Assembly (NCBI RefSeq): GCF_014288115.1
Contig: NZ_JACOOK010000004.1
Coordinates: 62,001 to 126,000 of the forward strand
Direction of reading: 5' to 3'
Length of the DNA: 64,000 nucleotides
DNA from: Alistipes_A hominis
Lineage (GTDB): Bacteria > Bacteroidota > Bacteroidia > Bacteroidales > Rikenellaceae
Part shown: one piece after another, positions 16,874 through 25,844 of the stretch
Position numbering within the stretch: position 1 is the stretch's first letter
How the letters are laid out: every line of letters begins with the position of its first letter
Program-made: the position numbers and the translations under genes
Notes under the pieces: model-generated
Told to the model about the DNA's origin: nothing
What the model saw: only the letters and a program-made list of their open reading frames with translations
Database searches by the model: none

Positions 16874-17422
16874 TTATTTTTGTAAACTCTGAAAGTTTAT
16901 TTTATACAACACATGTTTTCGTAGCGGATGCCGGGTATCGAGCAGCGGATGGTCGAATATTCCGATCCGTTGCATACCTGTCTTCTGCATGACTCGCTCC
17001 GACCGGCGGTTCTGGAGGGTCGTGAAAGCGTATATTTCCCGGAGACCGAGTCGTTTGTCCGCATATTCCAGGCAGGCGGCGGCCGCTTCGGTCGCATATC
17101 CGTTGCCCCATGCTTCGCGGATCAGCCTCCAGGCGATCTCGATTCCCGGAGTGAAGTCCGCTTCGAACGGAATCCGGTGGAGGCCGGTAAAGCCAAGGAA
17201 CTTTCCGTCCGTTTTCCGTTCGACGGCATATGCTCCGTAACCGAAATCGGCGAGTTCGTTCCGGATGCGGAGGAAAAAAGCGGAAGATTCCTCGGCGGTC
17301 AGCGGTTTTACGAAATATTCCATGACTTTCGGGTCGGCGTTCATTTCGGTGAACGGGAGCAGATCGCTGTCCTGCCAGTCGCGCAGGATCAGCCGGGGCG
17401 TTTCGATGTATCGGGTTGTCAT
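16874..17422 (-). CDS. RimJ/RimL-type GNAT N-acetyltransferase
   Basis: This 182-aa protein has the RimJ/RimL pattern: an N-terminal IETPRLILRDWQDSDL, a central GFTGLHRIP, and the acetyl-CoA loop REAWGNGYATEAAAACLEYA, followed by LQNRRSERVMQKTGM. Such enzymes acetylate protein N-termini or small amines; the substrate cannot be told. The gene starts 22 bp after the stop of the SGNH hydrolase, so they probably share a transcript. Confidence 0.88.
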   Translation of the reverse strand: MTTRYIETPRLILRDWQDSDLLPFTEMNADPKVMEYFVKPLTAEESSAFFLRIRNELADFGYGAYAVERKTDGKFLGFTGLHRIPFEADFTPGIEIAWRLIREAWGNGYATEAAAACLEYADKRLGLREIYAFTTLQNRRSERVMQKTGMQRIGIFDHPLLDTRHPLRKHVLYKINFQSLQK

Positions 17423-17444
17423 CGGGCGATGGATTTGCGACCGG

Positions 17445-18161
17445 TTATCGGTCCCAGCTATGCTTTTTCGCGCCGCCGGTACGGACGGCGACTTTTTTTG
17501 CCGGTTTTTTGTCGATAACGGGCAGAACGATCGCTTCCATGATTTTGTAGCACTCCGGATTGGGGTGTACGCCGTCGCCGCTGTATTTCTCCGGCAGGCC
17601 GTTCCGTCCGTCCTTCAGGGCGGAGTGGTAGTCTACATAAGAGATGCCGTTTTCCCGGGCGTACCGCTCGATCATTCCGTTCAACTCGATGATCCGGTCG
17701 GCCGCCGGAACTTCCTGTCGCCAGCCGAACCGGTAAGCGGGCAGTACGGAACAGAGGATCGGCCGGATTTTGTGGAGCTTGGCCAGTTCGCACATCGAGG
17801 CGATGTTGCCCAAGATATTTTCCAATGCGATGTAACCGTTGTTCTGGGCCAGGTCGTTCGTGCCCGCCATGATGACGACGGCTTCGGGCGACAGTCCGAT
17901 GACGTCCTGCCGGAAGCGCACCAGCATTTCGGCGGAAGTCTGTCCGCTGATGCCGCGGCCGACGAAACGGTGTTCGGCGAAAAATACGGAATCCATCAGC
18001 GCCCAGTTGTCGGTAATCGAATTGCCCATGAAGACGGCTTTGACCGGATAGTCGATCCGCCGGTTCGCCGCTTCGTATTTTGCGAATTGCGCCCAGTCTC
18101 GTTGGGCGGAGACTCCCGACAGGCATAGGCTTGTCAGAAGGCAAAGGAAGATTTTTTTCAC
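17445..18161 (-). CDS. Secreted SGNH/GDSL-family hydrolase
   Basis: This 238-aa protein has a signal peptide (MKKIFLCLLTSLCLSGVSAQ). It has the SGNH blocks: VFMGNSITDNW (block I, nucleophile Ser), GRGISGQTS (block II Gly), VIMAGTNDLAQ (block III Asn) and YSGDGVHPN (block V Asp/His). Family members are esterases or acetyl-esterases acting on lipids, glycans or platelet-activating-factor-like substrates. Export suggests a glycan or peptidoglycan O-acetyl esterase, which is inference. The C-terminus ends in a short basic tail. Confidence 0.88.
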   Translation of the reverse strand: MKKIFLCLLTSLCLSGVSAQRDWAQFAKYEAANRRIDYPVKAVFMGNSITDNWALMDSVFFAEHRFVGRGISGQTSAEMLVRFRQDVIGLSPEAVVIMAGTNDLAQNNGYIALENILGNIASMCELAKLHKIRPILCSVLPAYRFGWRQEVPAADRIIELNGMIERYARENGISYVDYHSALKDGRNGLPEKYSGDGVHPNPECYKIMEAIVLPVIDKKPAKKVAVRTGGAKKHSWDR

Positions 18162-18218
18162 GGATGAAAAGGTTTTATTTTCGAATAAAGGTAATGGTTT
18201 TATCGGTTCCGTACAAAA

Positions 18219-18261
18219 AAAGCGGCGGCGCCTTTTTATTATTACATGGCGCCGCCGCTTT
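18219..18261 (-). terminator. Intrinsic terminator after the response regulator
   Basis: A 14-bp GC-rich perfect stem (5' arm AAAGCGGCGGCGCC) with a 15-nt loop is followed on the minus strand by a run of seven T's. It lies about 70 bp after the regulator's stop and separates it from the SGNH gene. Confidence 0.9.
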
Positions 18262-18329
18262 CGATTCGGTTTCGGAATTTATTTCTTTTTTTAAACGATA
18301 TAAATAATTTTTTGTAAGAAATAAATCGG

Positions 18330-19541
18330 TTAAAGGACTCCCTGTGCGTAGGTCTTTACGTCTTCGAGCGTTATGTTGTTGTCGCACAGGATGATCAGTC
18401 GCTCGATCACGTTTCGGAGCTCCCGGATATTTCCGCTCCATTCCATCTGGGACAGTGCGGCGAGCGCATCTTTCTCGATGACTTTGGGTTTCTGGCCGTA
18501 TTCGGCGCATATTTTCTCGACGAAGTGATGGGCCAGCGAAGGAATGTCCTCGCGGCGTTCGCGCAACGGCGGAACCGGAATGATGATCACGCTCAGCCGG
18601 TGGTAGAGGTCTTCCCGGAAATTGCCCATTTCGATTTCGTGCAACAGGTTTTTGTTGGTGGCCGCGACGACCCGCACGTTGACGGTGATGTCCTTGTCGC
18701 TTCCGACCCGGCTGATCCGGTTTTCCTGCAGGGCCCGCAATACTTTGGCCTGCGCCGAAAGGCTCATGTCGCCGATTTCGTCGAGGAAAAGCGTTCCTCC
18801 GTCGGCCTGTTCGAATTTGCCTTTGTGCTGTTTGTTGGCCGACGTGAACGACCCCTTCTCGTGCCCGAAAAGTTCGCTTTCGATCAACTCCGACGGAATG
18901 GCGGCGCAGTTGACTTCGATGAACGGTTGTCCGGCCCGCAGGCTCTGTTCGTGCAGCCGGTGGGCGACCAGCTCCTTGCCGGTTCCGTTGGCTCCGCTGA
19001 TCAGTACCCGCGCATCGGACGGAGCTACTTTTTCGATCAGCCGTTTGACGGAAACCATTGCGCGCGAGGAACCGATCAGTTCCGTGGCGCCGCGGTTCGC
19101 ACGCAATGCCGGAGCTGCTGACGATTTCCGGGCTACGGTCTCCGTAGAAGCCGCCGCGACGGTTGTGGCATGATTTTGGTTTTTAGGTTCGGTAGCCGAT
19201 CGGATCGATTCGAGTAATTTATTCAGATTGATCGGTTTGAGTATGTAATCGTATGCTCCGTGACGCATCGAATTGACGACGGGTTCCGTCCCTTTTTGCG
19301 ACGACAGCATGATAAAAGGCAGGCTTTTTCCGTTTGCCCGCAGGCTGTCGAGCAGGTCGAACGCTCCCGTGTCGGGAACATTGATGTCGCAAAGTACGAT
19401 GTCATAGGTTGATTTTTCGGTTTTGTCGGCCGCCTCGCTGCCCGTTTCGGCGGTTTCGACGCGGAAGCCTTCATATTCGAGCCGTTCTTTCAACGTGTTG
19501 CGAATGCTCCGCTCGCTGTCTACTACCAATACGTTTGTCAT
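18330..19541 (-). CDS. Sigma-54-type AAA+ response regulator lacking a DNA-binding domain
   Basis: This 403-aa protein has a receiver domain (1-120; phosphoacceptor D52 in LCDINVP), a linker, and a sigma-54 interaction AAA+ domain (about 155-390). The AAA+ motifs are Walker A SGANGTGKE, Walker B TLFLDEIGDM, and FREDLYHRLSV with the arginine finger. The sigma-54-contacting GAFTGA loop reads GSFTSA. The protein ends right after the AAA+ lid (NIRELRNVIERL...EDVKTYAQGVL), so there is no Fis-type helix-turn-helix. The 168 bp before the next gene, which contain a terminator, leave no room for one in another frame. No histidine kinase is adjacent, so its partner is unknown. Confidence 0.88.
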   Translation of the reverse strand: MTNVLVVDSERSIRNTLKERLEYEGFRVETAETGSEAADKTEKSTYDIVLCDINVPDTGAFDLLDSLRANGKSLPFIMLSSQKGTEPVVNSMRHGAYDYILKPINLNKLLESIRSATEPKNQNHATTVAAASTETVARKSSAAPALRANRGATELIGSSRAMVSVKRLIEKVAPSDARVLISGANGTGKELVAHRLHEQSLRAGQPFIEVNCAAIPSELIESELFGHEKGSFTSANKQHKGKFEQADGGTLFLDEIGDMSLSAQAKVLRALQENRISRVGSDKDITVNVRVVAATNKNLLHEIEMGNFREDLYHRLSVIIIPVPPLRERREDIPSLAHHFVEKICAEYGQKPKVIEKDALAALSQMEWSGNIRELRNVIERLIILCDNNITLEDVKTYAQGVL

Positions 19542-19812
19542 AACTTTTTTATAAAATATTAAATACTAGGATGGGAGTGTTACTATATTTTCTGCTGCGT
19601 GGTTTTGGTTTTCTGGGAAAAACCATGTAGCTTTGTCCGAAAGTTAGTAAATACTCCCGTTTAAAAAAAACACGGCATTCCGGATCGACCGAAGCAGGAT
19701 TCTGAGAATATCGACCGTAAAACACCATTTTTTCAGACTTTTTCTTAGATTTTTCGTTTTACAGCGTAGATCCTTGCGGGAACGGCTCGTCGTGGAGACC
19801 ACAAAATTCTTT

Positions 19813-20502
19813 ATGGATAAAAATTATAATTTCGAAAGGAAGAAACTCATGCTGCCCGAGTATGGTAGGCATGTGCATCAAATGGTTGATTATCTGATGT
19901 CTATACATGACCGAGATCTGCGTAACCAGCAGGCGCACGCGGTGATCGAGGTGATGGGAAACCTGAATCCGACTCTGCGCGATACGGCTGATTTCAAACA
20001 TAAGTTGTGGGATCACCTGTTCATCATGTCCGATTTTAAGCTGGATGTCGATTCGCCCTATCCGATCCCGTCGGCTAAGATATTGAACCCCAGGCCGGAT
20101 CATATGGCTTACCCGGGCGGGAAGATTGCCCGCAAGCACTACGGCAAAAATATAGAACGGACGCTCGCCGCTCTGAAAGCGATCGACGACGAGGAGGCGA
20201 AGACTTTGATAGTAAATAATATAGCGAAGTATATGCGGGCTAAGTCGTTCGAATACAACCAGGAACACCCGAGCAATGAGATCATCATGAAAGATATACG
20301 CTCGATGTCCGATAATGGGGTAACGATCGATGAAGTTGCATTAAATAATCTCCGAAACGACTATAAACAGCCCCGAATGAACAATCGTTCACGCAAGAAT
20401 TTTCAGACGGGAAATCATTCCGCTGGGAAAACGAACGGTCATGCGGGCAACAATAAACAGGGAGGCAAACGCCGTACCGGAAAATCGCAATACGGAAAAT
20501 AA
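19813..20502 (+). CDS. DUF4290 family protein
   Basis: This 229-aa protein matches the Bacteroidetes-specific DUF4290 family. It starts MDKNYNFERKKLMLPEYGRHVHQMVDY and has the conserved region WDHLFIMSDFKLDVDSPYP and YGKNIERTL. The N-terminal 180 residues are helical and globular; the last 45 are an Asn/Lys/Arg/Gly-rich, probably disordered, basic tail that could bind RNA. Its function is unknown. It lies 6 bp upstream of smpB, so it is cotranscribed with the ribosome-rescue factor, hinting at a translation-related role. The start at 19813 follows family N-termini rather than the upstream alternative. Confidence 0.85.
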   Translation: MDKNYNFERKKLMLPEYGRHVHQMVDYLMSIHDRDLRNQQAHAVIEVMGNLNPTLRDTADFKHKLWDHLFIMSDFKLDVDSPYPIPSAKILNPRPDHMAYPGGKIARKHYGKNIERTLAALKAIDDEEAKTLIVNNIAKYMRAKSFEYNQEHPSNEIIMKDIRSMSDNGVTIDEVALNNLRNDYKQPRMNNRSRKNFQTGNHSAGKTNGHAGNNKQGGKRRTGKSQYGK

Positions 20503-20508
20503 CCGGCC

Positions 20509-20964
20509 ATGAACGACGGGAAAAACATATCCATTAAAAATAAGCGGGCGACTTACGATTACGAGATGCTCGACACCTATGTTGCGGGTATCGTTTTGTC
20601 GGGTACGGAGATCAAGTCGCTGCGGTTGGGAAAAGCTTCGCTGACCGACTGCTATTGTTATTTCAACGACCATGAATTGTTCGTCCGGGGGATGAACATT
20701 TCGGAATACCATTGGGGCAGCTACAACAATCACATGCCCAAACGCGACCGCAAATTGTTGCTGCAACGCCGAGAACTGGCCAAGTTGGAGCGCGCATTGC
20801 AGGACAAGGGGCTGACGATCGTAGGATTGAAGCTTTTTATCAACGACAAAGGGCTGGCAAAATTGCAGATCGGCTTGGGACGCGGTCGTAAGAGCTACGA
20901 CAAGCGGGAGTACATCAAGGAGAAAGACGCTCGTCGGGAGTTGGAGCGCGTATTCCGGAAGTAA
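20509..20964 (+). CDS. smpB: SsrA-binding protein SmpB
   Basis: SmpB binds tmRNA and delivers it to stalled ribosomes for trans-translation. The 151-aa protein has the OB-fold landmarks NKRATYDYE, GIVLSGTEIKSLR, RDRKLLLQRRE and GRGRKSYDKRE, ending in a basic tail that enters the mRNA channel in characterised homologues. The tmRNA gene itself is not in this window. Confidence 0.97.
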   Translation: MNDGKNISIKNKRATYDYEMLDTYVAGIVLSGTEIKSLRLGKASLTDCYCYFNDHELFVRGMNISEYHWGSYNNHMPKRDRKLLLQRRELAKLERALQDKGLTIVGLKLFINDKGLAKLQIGLGRGRKSYDKREYIKEKDARRELERVFRK

Positions 20965-20979
20965 TTCGTAAACGGATAG

Positions 20980-21021
20980 AAAAAACAGCGGTTCGCTTGA
21001 GAAAGCGAACCGCTGTTTTTT
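20980..21021. terminator. Bidirectional intrinsic terminator (smpB / DUF1080 gene)
   Basis: A 19-bp perfect inverted repeat (5' arm AAAAAACAGCGGTTCGCTT) with a GAGA loop lies between two convergent genes and ends in a T-run on either strand. Confidence 0.95.
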
Positions 21022-21067
21022 ATTCGTTCAGCGTAAATAGATCGAAGCCATTCCGCTGAACGGTTTT

Positions 21068-24000
21068 TTACAACTCCTTGACCCGGATGTTTTTGAATTT
21101 GACCAGGGAGCCGTGACCGAGGAATCCGATATGGCCCTTTTCGTTTTTCAGGCCCGGGTGATCCTTGTGGTCGATCGTTCCGTTCTTGCTGGCTTCGGCG
21201 ATGTTGCCTTCGAGGATCACTTCGCCGTTCAGCGTAACGCGGATGTCGTTGCCCTTGATTCGGATCTCTTCGCTGTTCCATTCGCCGACCGGTTTCAGGA
21301 AACCGCGTTTGGCCGGAATAACGCCGTACACCGAACCGTGATACTGGTATTTCTCGAGCTGGCTGTAAATCGGGGATTCGTTGTCGAGCACCTGAATCTC
21401 CATGCCGACATAAGCGGCATCGCCTTCGAGCGGGGCCCGGATTCCGATCCCGTTGTTCGCGCCTTCGGTCAGCATGAAGTCGAAGCGGAAGACGAAGTCT
21501 TTGTACTCGTCGACCGTATATAGGTTGCCGCCGCCGCCGTTGCCCGGATAGAGCACGATCGCTCCGTCTTCGGAGACATAATCGCGCGTATTACCCGTCC
21601 AACCGTGCATGTTCGTGCCGTCGTACAGCAGTTTGAAACCTTCGGCTTTCTCTTCGGCGGACAGTTCGGTCGGTTTCACCTGCGGCAGTTCGTTGATGTA
21701 GAGGTTGCGGAAAGCGGTTTTGGTGCCGTGCGCCTGCAGTTCGATCTGTTCGATCGGGAAGATCGCCTGGCTGCGGTCCCAGAAGTTTTCGAGGATCACG
21801 TTGTCGACTACCTTCTCGCCGTTCAGCAGTACGGTGACGCGGTCGCCTACCATCTTGATGTAGAATGTATTCCAAGTTCCCAACTTATTGTCGGCCACTT
21901 TGGACGGCTTGCTCGGATTGACCTGGTTGTTGTAGAGTCCGCCGGAACCGACTTCGGCGCCCACGTTACGGCGCGCCGTATCCCAGATCTGCACCTGCGG
22001 CGTACCGCGCAGGTAAATGCCCGCATCGGCCTCGCTACCTTCGGCATAGAGTTTCCAATCGACGTACATTTCGAAATCGCCGTATTGTTTTTCGGTGCAG
22101 ATGTTGTCGAATCCGTGTCCGACGTATTCCATCAGTCCGTTGTTCACTACCCAGTCCTTGCGCATCGTTTCGTCTGCGGCGGCCTGTTTCTTGGCCAGTT
22201 CCGCCGGTTTCATCTTGGCGCGGGCGATCGGGTTTTCGACAAGCCCTTTCCACCCGGTCAGGTCTTTGCCGTTGAACATCGAGACGAAACCGCCCGTCGC
22301 CGGCAGCGAAGCCAAGTGTTTTTGCACCTCTTCGCGCTGGTAATTGCTGTCCTTGTCTTTGTTCAGTTCCACAGCCTTTTTCAGTAGTTCGGTAACGGCC
22401 GGGCCGTAGAATTCTTTGTGGGCCAGAGCCGTCCGGATTACGGCCATCACAGCGGCCTGAGAAACGTCCGCGTCGGCGTTGCCGAGGTATTTTCCGGCAA
22501 GCATCATCCCCTGGAACGTCTTGTTGTTTTCGAGTCCCTGAAGCGCTTTGGTTTCGATCTTACGCGCATCGGCGGCGGATAGGGCTTTGTTCGATCCGGC
22601 TATATCCAGCACGTCGGACAGCAGCAGCGTCTTGTTTTCGGGCGTTTTGTCCGATGCGGCGATCCGCTGTACGTACACGTCGAGCGCTTTGGCCGCATAG
22701 GCGGCATCGTCGGCGGCCGCGATTTCGGCCAGTTTGTCGGCAGCGGCCATTCCCTTGATATTCAGTAGCGCATAGAACGCGTTGTCCTTGTCGACGGCCG
22801 AACCGCTGTCGAAGCCTTTCGAGATAGTTTCCATTGCGTCCGGCAGCCCTGCTTTCGCCAGAACGGCGTAGTACAGCGATTTCTTGGCTCCGCTTTTGGC
22901 GATGCGGTCGCCGATCGCTCCGGCCTGTTCGTCGGGAGTCAGTTCGCGCAACGCTGCGACGATGGCGTTCTGAATCGCTTCGGTATTTTGGTCGTTGACC
23001 GACTGCTGTTTTTCGAGCATCGTGTACAGGGCGGGGAGGTCTTTGGCCGACGCTACGGCGGGCAGCGCCGCATAAGCGGCCTGTGCGACGGCGGCATTGG
23101 CATTCCGGGTCGCATCGAAAACGACGCCGGACTGATCCTGCGCGCGGCGGGCGGCGAGTACCGTGATTCCGCGGACGTCTCCTTTCTTTTGAACGATCTC
23201 GGCCGCTACCGGATTGACGTTCCCTTTATAGGCGAGTAGGCATTGGGCAGCCGTATTGGCTCGGGCCTGGTCGTGCTCGCTGTCGGTCGCCGTCAGGATC
23301 ACTTCGCTCAGAGCGGCGGGAACTTCCGATCCGCCGATCTGCGTCGCTGCCCACATAGCGGCTTCGCTAAGTTCCGCATCCGCATCTTTCAGATAGGGCA
23401 GGATAGCCGGCAACGCCGTTTTCGCTCCCTGGTTGCCGAGGTAGTTGACAATGTCGGTTTTGGCTTCGTTGTCTTTCAGTTTGCCGAGCGTAGCGCCCAG
23501 TTCGGTGTAGAACGCGTCGTCCGCATACGGAGCGGCGAATCGCAACACGTTGTTGCGGTAAGCCCGTGCGGGATCTTTCATCGCTTTCATCGCATAGGCG
23601 ACCGGACTCTTCTGTAGCGACAGCAGGATTCCGGTGGCTGCGATACGGGCGTGTTCCGATCCGGCGGCTGCCGCTTTTTTCAACAGTTTACCGGCTTCCG
23701 CAGCGGCCAGTTTGTCCTGTCCGTCTGCTTTCAGCTTTTCGATCAGGCAGATATAAGCGTCCGTCGCGTCGCCGTCGTAGTTAGCGTTTGCGGCTGCGGC
23801 GCTCAGCACGGGAAGCGATGCGGCCGTACCGATTTTCGACAGGGCGTAATAAATCGACTTGTCGGCGCTTTTATCGTTGCCTACCCAGGCGATCAGAGCC
23901 GTTTCGACGCCTTCGTTGTCGATGCCCGCGTCGCCTGCGGCCTGAGCCAGCGCGTTTTTATCGCCTGTCCCGGCAACGATCGCCTGGGCGATCGCCGTTT

Positions 24001-24490
24001 CGGCTTCCGGCGTTCCGTTCGAAACGAGCGCAGTCAGCGCGGGGCCGCCCAGCCGTTGATCGCCGATCAGACCGGCCAGGACGTCGACGCTCTCCTTTTT
24101 GCCGCATTGTTGCAGCAGGCGGATGTAGAACGCCTTGATTTCGGCATCGTTGCTTTTTTTCAGTCCGCGGATAATCCCGTTGACGAACTCTTTGCGCGCT
24201 TGTTCACGGTCGGGGCCCGAAACGAAGGCCGACCAGCCGGACAGCGCGTAGCTGACCGGAACGTTGTTCGTATCGTCGAACATGGATACCAGCATGTCCA
24301 CGCCCTCAGCTCCGGTCGAAACCAGATCGTTCATCAACCGGTCGTATTCGGCTTCGTTCGGGGCCGGCATCAGACCCAGCGCATCCGATACTTTGGTTTT
24401 CCACGTGCGGTTCGGATTGGTCTGTGCAGACAGGTTGCTGCCGGCCAACGCGAACAACGCAAAAAGAACTAAAACTATCTTTTTCATCAT
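21068..24490 (-). CDS. Secreted HEAT-repeat protein with two DUF1080 (3-keto-glycoside hydrolase-type) domains
   Basis: This 1140-aa protein has a signal peptide (KIVLVLFALFALAGSNLSAQ). Residues 30-730 are an Ala-rich alpha-solenoid of HEAT-like repeats. Two C-terminal DUF1080 domains follow: the first starts near FNGKDLTGW (residue 739) and the second near LLYDGTNMHGW (about 955), ending at 1140. DUF1080/3-keto-disaccharide hydrolase domains adopt a concanavalin-like fold and are known to cleave sugars already oxidised at C3. The upstream neighbour 24 bp away is a Tat-exported Gfo/Idh/MocA oxidoreductase, the partner class that makes the 3-keto substrate. The pair therefore probably degrades glycosides in the periplasm. 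The solenoid may dock partners or substrate. Confidence 0.88.
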   Translation of the reverse strand: MMKKIVLVLFALFALAGSNLSAQTNPNRTWKTKVSDALGLMPAPNEAEYDRLMNDLVSTGAEGVDMLVSMFDDTNNVPVSYALSGWSAFVSGPDREQARKEFVNGIIRGLKKSNDAEIKAFYIRLLQQCGKKESVDVLAGLIGDQRLGGPALTALVSNGTPEAETAIAQAIVAGTGDKNALAQAAGDAGIDNEGVETALIAWVGNDKSADKSIYYALSKIGTAASLPVLSAAAANANYDGDATDAYICLIEKLKADGQDKLAAAEAGKLLKKAAAAGSEHARIAATGILLSLQKSPVAYAMKAMKDPARAYRNNVLRFAAPYADDAFYTELGATLGKLKDNEAKTDIVNYLGNQGAKTALPAILPYLKDADAELSEAAMWAATQIGGSEVPAALSEVILTATDSEHDQARANTAAQCLLAYKGNVNPVAAEIVQKKGDVRGITVLAARRAQDQSGVVFDATRNANAAVAQAAYAALPAVASAKDLPALYTMLEKQQSVNDQNTEAIQNAIVAALRELTPDEQAGAIGDRIAKSGAKKSLYYAVLAKAGLPDAMETISKGFDSGSAVDKDNAFYALLNIKGMAAADKLAEIAAADDAAYAAKALDVYVQRIAASDKTPENKTLLLSDVLDIAGSNKALSAADARKIETKALQGLENNKTFQGMMLAGKYLGNADADVSQAAVMAVIRTALAHKEFYGPAVTELLKKAVELNKDKDSNYQREEVQKHLASLPATGGFVSMFNGKDLTGWKGLVENPIARAKMKPAELAKKQAAADETMRKDWVVNNGLMEYVGHGFDNICTEKQYGDFEMYVDWKLYAEGSEADAGIYLRGTPQVQIWDTARRNVGAEVGSGGLYNNQVNPSKPSKVADNKLGTWNTFYIKMVGDRVTVLLNGEKVVDNVILENFWDRSQAIFPIEQIELQAHGTKTAFRNLYINELPQVKPTELSAEEKAEGFKLLYDGTNMHGWTGNTRDYVSEDGAIVLYPGNGGGGNLYTVDEYKDFVFRFDFMLTEGANNGIGIRAPLEGDAAYVGMEIQVLDNESPIYSQLEKYQYHGSVYGVIPAKRGFLKPVGEWNSEEIRIKGNDIRVTLNGEVILEGNIAEASKNGTIDHKDHPGLKNEKGHIGFLGHGSLVKFKNIRVKEL

Positions 24491-24514
24491 AATTATCGTT
24501 AATCGGGTTAGACG

Positions 24515-25768
24515 TTAAATGGCCCAGGGGGCGCGCATCGGTTGGTCGATCAGCCGGTTGGCCGCATCGTCATCGACGAACAGCAGCTTTTCGGGATCGA
24601 ATTTCAGCGAACGTCCCAGACGCAGCGCCACGCCGCCCATATTGACGATAGTCGCCGAGCGGAACCCGTTCTGTTCGTTCAGGGCGAATTTCTGACGGTT
24701 CTTGACGCAATGCAGGAAATCGGTCTGCTGCGGCATCGGGTCGGGAAATTCGGCCAGTTTGCGTTCCCAGTCCGGAATGTCGCACTGGAAATTGGGGTAT
24801 ACTTTTCCGTTCGGGCCCTCGATGTAAGGATCGCTCGGACTGCCGTTGTCTTCGCCGTACAGGATGATTTTGCAGCCGTCGTCGTAAGTATATTCGATTT
24901 TACGCCACGTACCCACCGCGTCGGGATGCTGCTGCGGCGCGTCGATCTCGACCGAGATCGGGCTGGTTTCGTCCTTACCGAGCAGGTATTGCACCGGGTC
25001 GATGTAGTGCTGTCCCATATCGCCCAGTCCGCCGGCGTCGTAGTCCCAGTATCCGCGGAAGGTTTCGTGTACGCGGTGCGCGTTGTAGGGTTTATAAGGA
25101 GCCGGGCCGAGCCACATGTCGTAGTCGAGTTCGGCGGGGACTTTCTGTTCTTCGAGTTTTTCGTTGCCGACCCAGAAAAATTTCCAGTTGAAGCCGGTAT
25201 GCTTGCTGATCGTCACTTTCAACGGCCATCCGAGCATACCGCTGTCGACCAGTTTTTTGATCTTGTCGACGGTCGTGTTCATACCGTAGAACGTGTCGGT
25301 GAAGCGGAACCATGTGTTGAGGCGGAAAATATTGCCGTGCTGTTTGACCGCTTCCATCACCCGTTTGCCTTCGCCGATCGTCCGCGTCATCGGTTTCTCG
25401 CACCAGATGTCCTTGCCGGCGCGGGCGGCGTCGACCGACATGATCCCGTGCCAGTGCGGCGGGGTGGCGATGTGTACGATATCGACGTTCGGATCTTCGA
25501 TCAGTTTCCTGTAGTCGGAATAGGTGGCCAGTTTATCGCTGGCCAGTTGCTCGCCGGCCGCCAGATGATTTTTGTCCACGTCGCAAATGGCTACCAGGCG
25601 GGTGCCGGCGTAGCCGTAATGACCGCGTCCCATCCCGCCGACGCCGATGATGCCCTTGGTGAGCTGATCGCTCGGAGCCGTGTATCGCGTTCCGCCGAGT
25701 ACGTGACGGGGAACGATGGTCAGGGCGGCCATTCCTGCGAACGTTTTCAGGAAATCCCTTCTTTTCAT
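24515..25768 (-). CDS. Tat-exported Gfo/Idh/MocA family oxidoreductase
   Basis: This 417-aa protein begins with a twin-arginine signal (MKRRDFLKTFAGMAALTI), so it should be folded with its NAD(P) cofactor before export. The Rossmann fold follows (GIIGVGGMGRGHYG...LVAICDVD), then the family signature WCEKPMTRT with the catalytic Lys, and the Asp/His block GGLGDMGQHYIDP. Members of this exported group oxidise the C3 hydroxyl of glycosides or hydrolyse glycosides by an NAD-assisted route. It is placed between a SIMPL-domain gene and the HEAT-DUF1080 gene on the same strand, consistent with an oxidise-then-cleave pathway. Confidence 0.9.
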   Translation of the reverse strand: MKRRDFLKTFAGMAALTIVPRHVLGGTRYTAPSDQLTKGIIGVGGMGRGHYGYAGTRLVAICDVDKNHLAAGEQLASDKLATYSDYRKLIEDPNVDIVHIATPPHWHGIMSVDAARAGKDIWCEKPMTRTIGEGKRVMEAVKQHGNIFRLNTWFRFTDTFYGMNTTVDKIKKLVDSGMLGWPLKVTISKHTGFNWKFFWVGNEKLEEQKVPAELDYDMWLGPAPYKPYNAHRVHETFRGYWDYDAGGLGDMGQHYIDPVQYLLGKDETSPISVEIDAPQQHPDAVGTWRKIEYTYDDGCKIILYGEDNGSPSDPYIEGPNGKVYPNFQCDIPDWERKLAEFPDPMPQQTDFLHCVKNRQKFALNEQNGFRSATIVNMGGVALRLGRSLKFDPEKLLFVDDDAANRLIDQPMRAPWAI

Positions 25769-25811
25769 AAGTTTGGTATTTTTTGAAGATTAAGTTAAGT
25801 ATTGCGTAAAC

Positions 25812-25838
25812 GATGCGGAGGGATTTTTCCTCCGCATC
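25812..25838. other. Hairpin between the SIMPL and oxidoreductase genes
   Basis: A 10-bp perfect stem (GATGCGGAGG / CCTCCGCATC) with a 7-nt loop starts a few bases after the SIMPL stop. No T-run follows on the minus strand, so it may partly attenuate or stabilise the transcript rather than end it. Confidence 0.5.
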
Positions 25839-25844
25839 CCGTTA

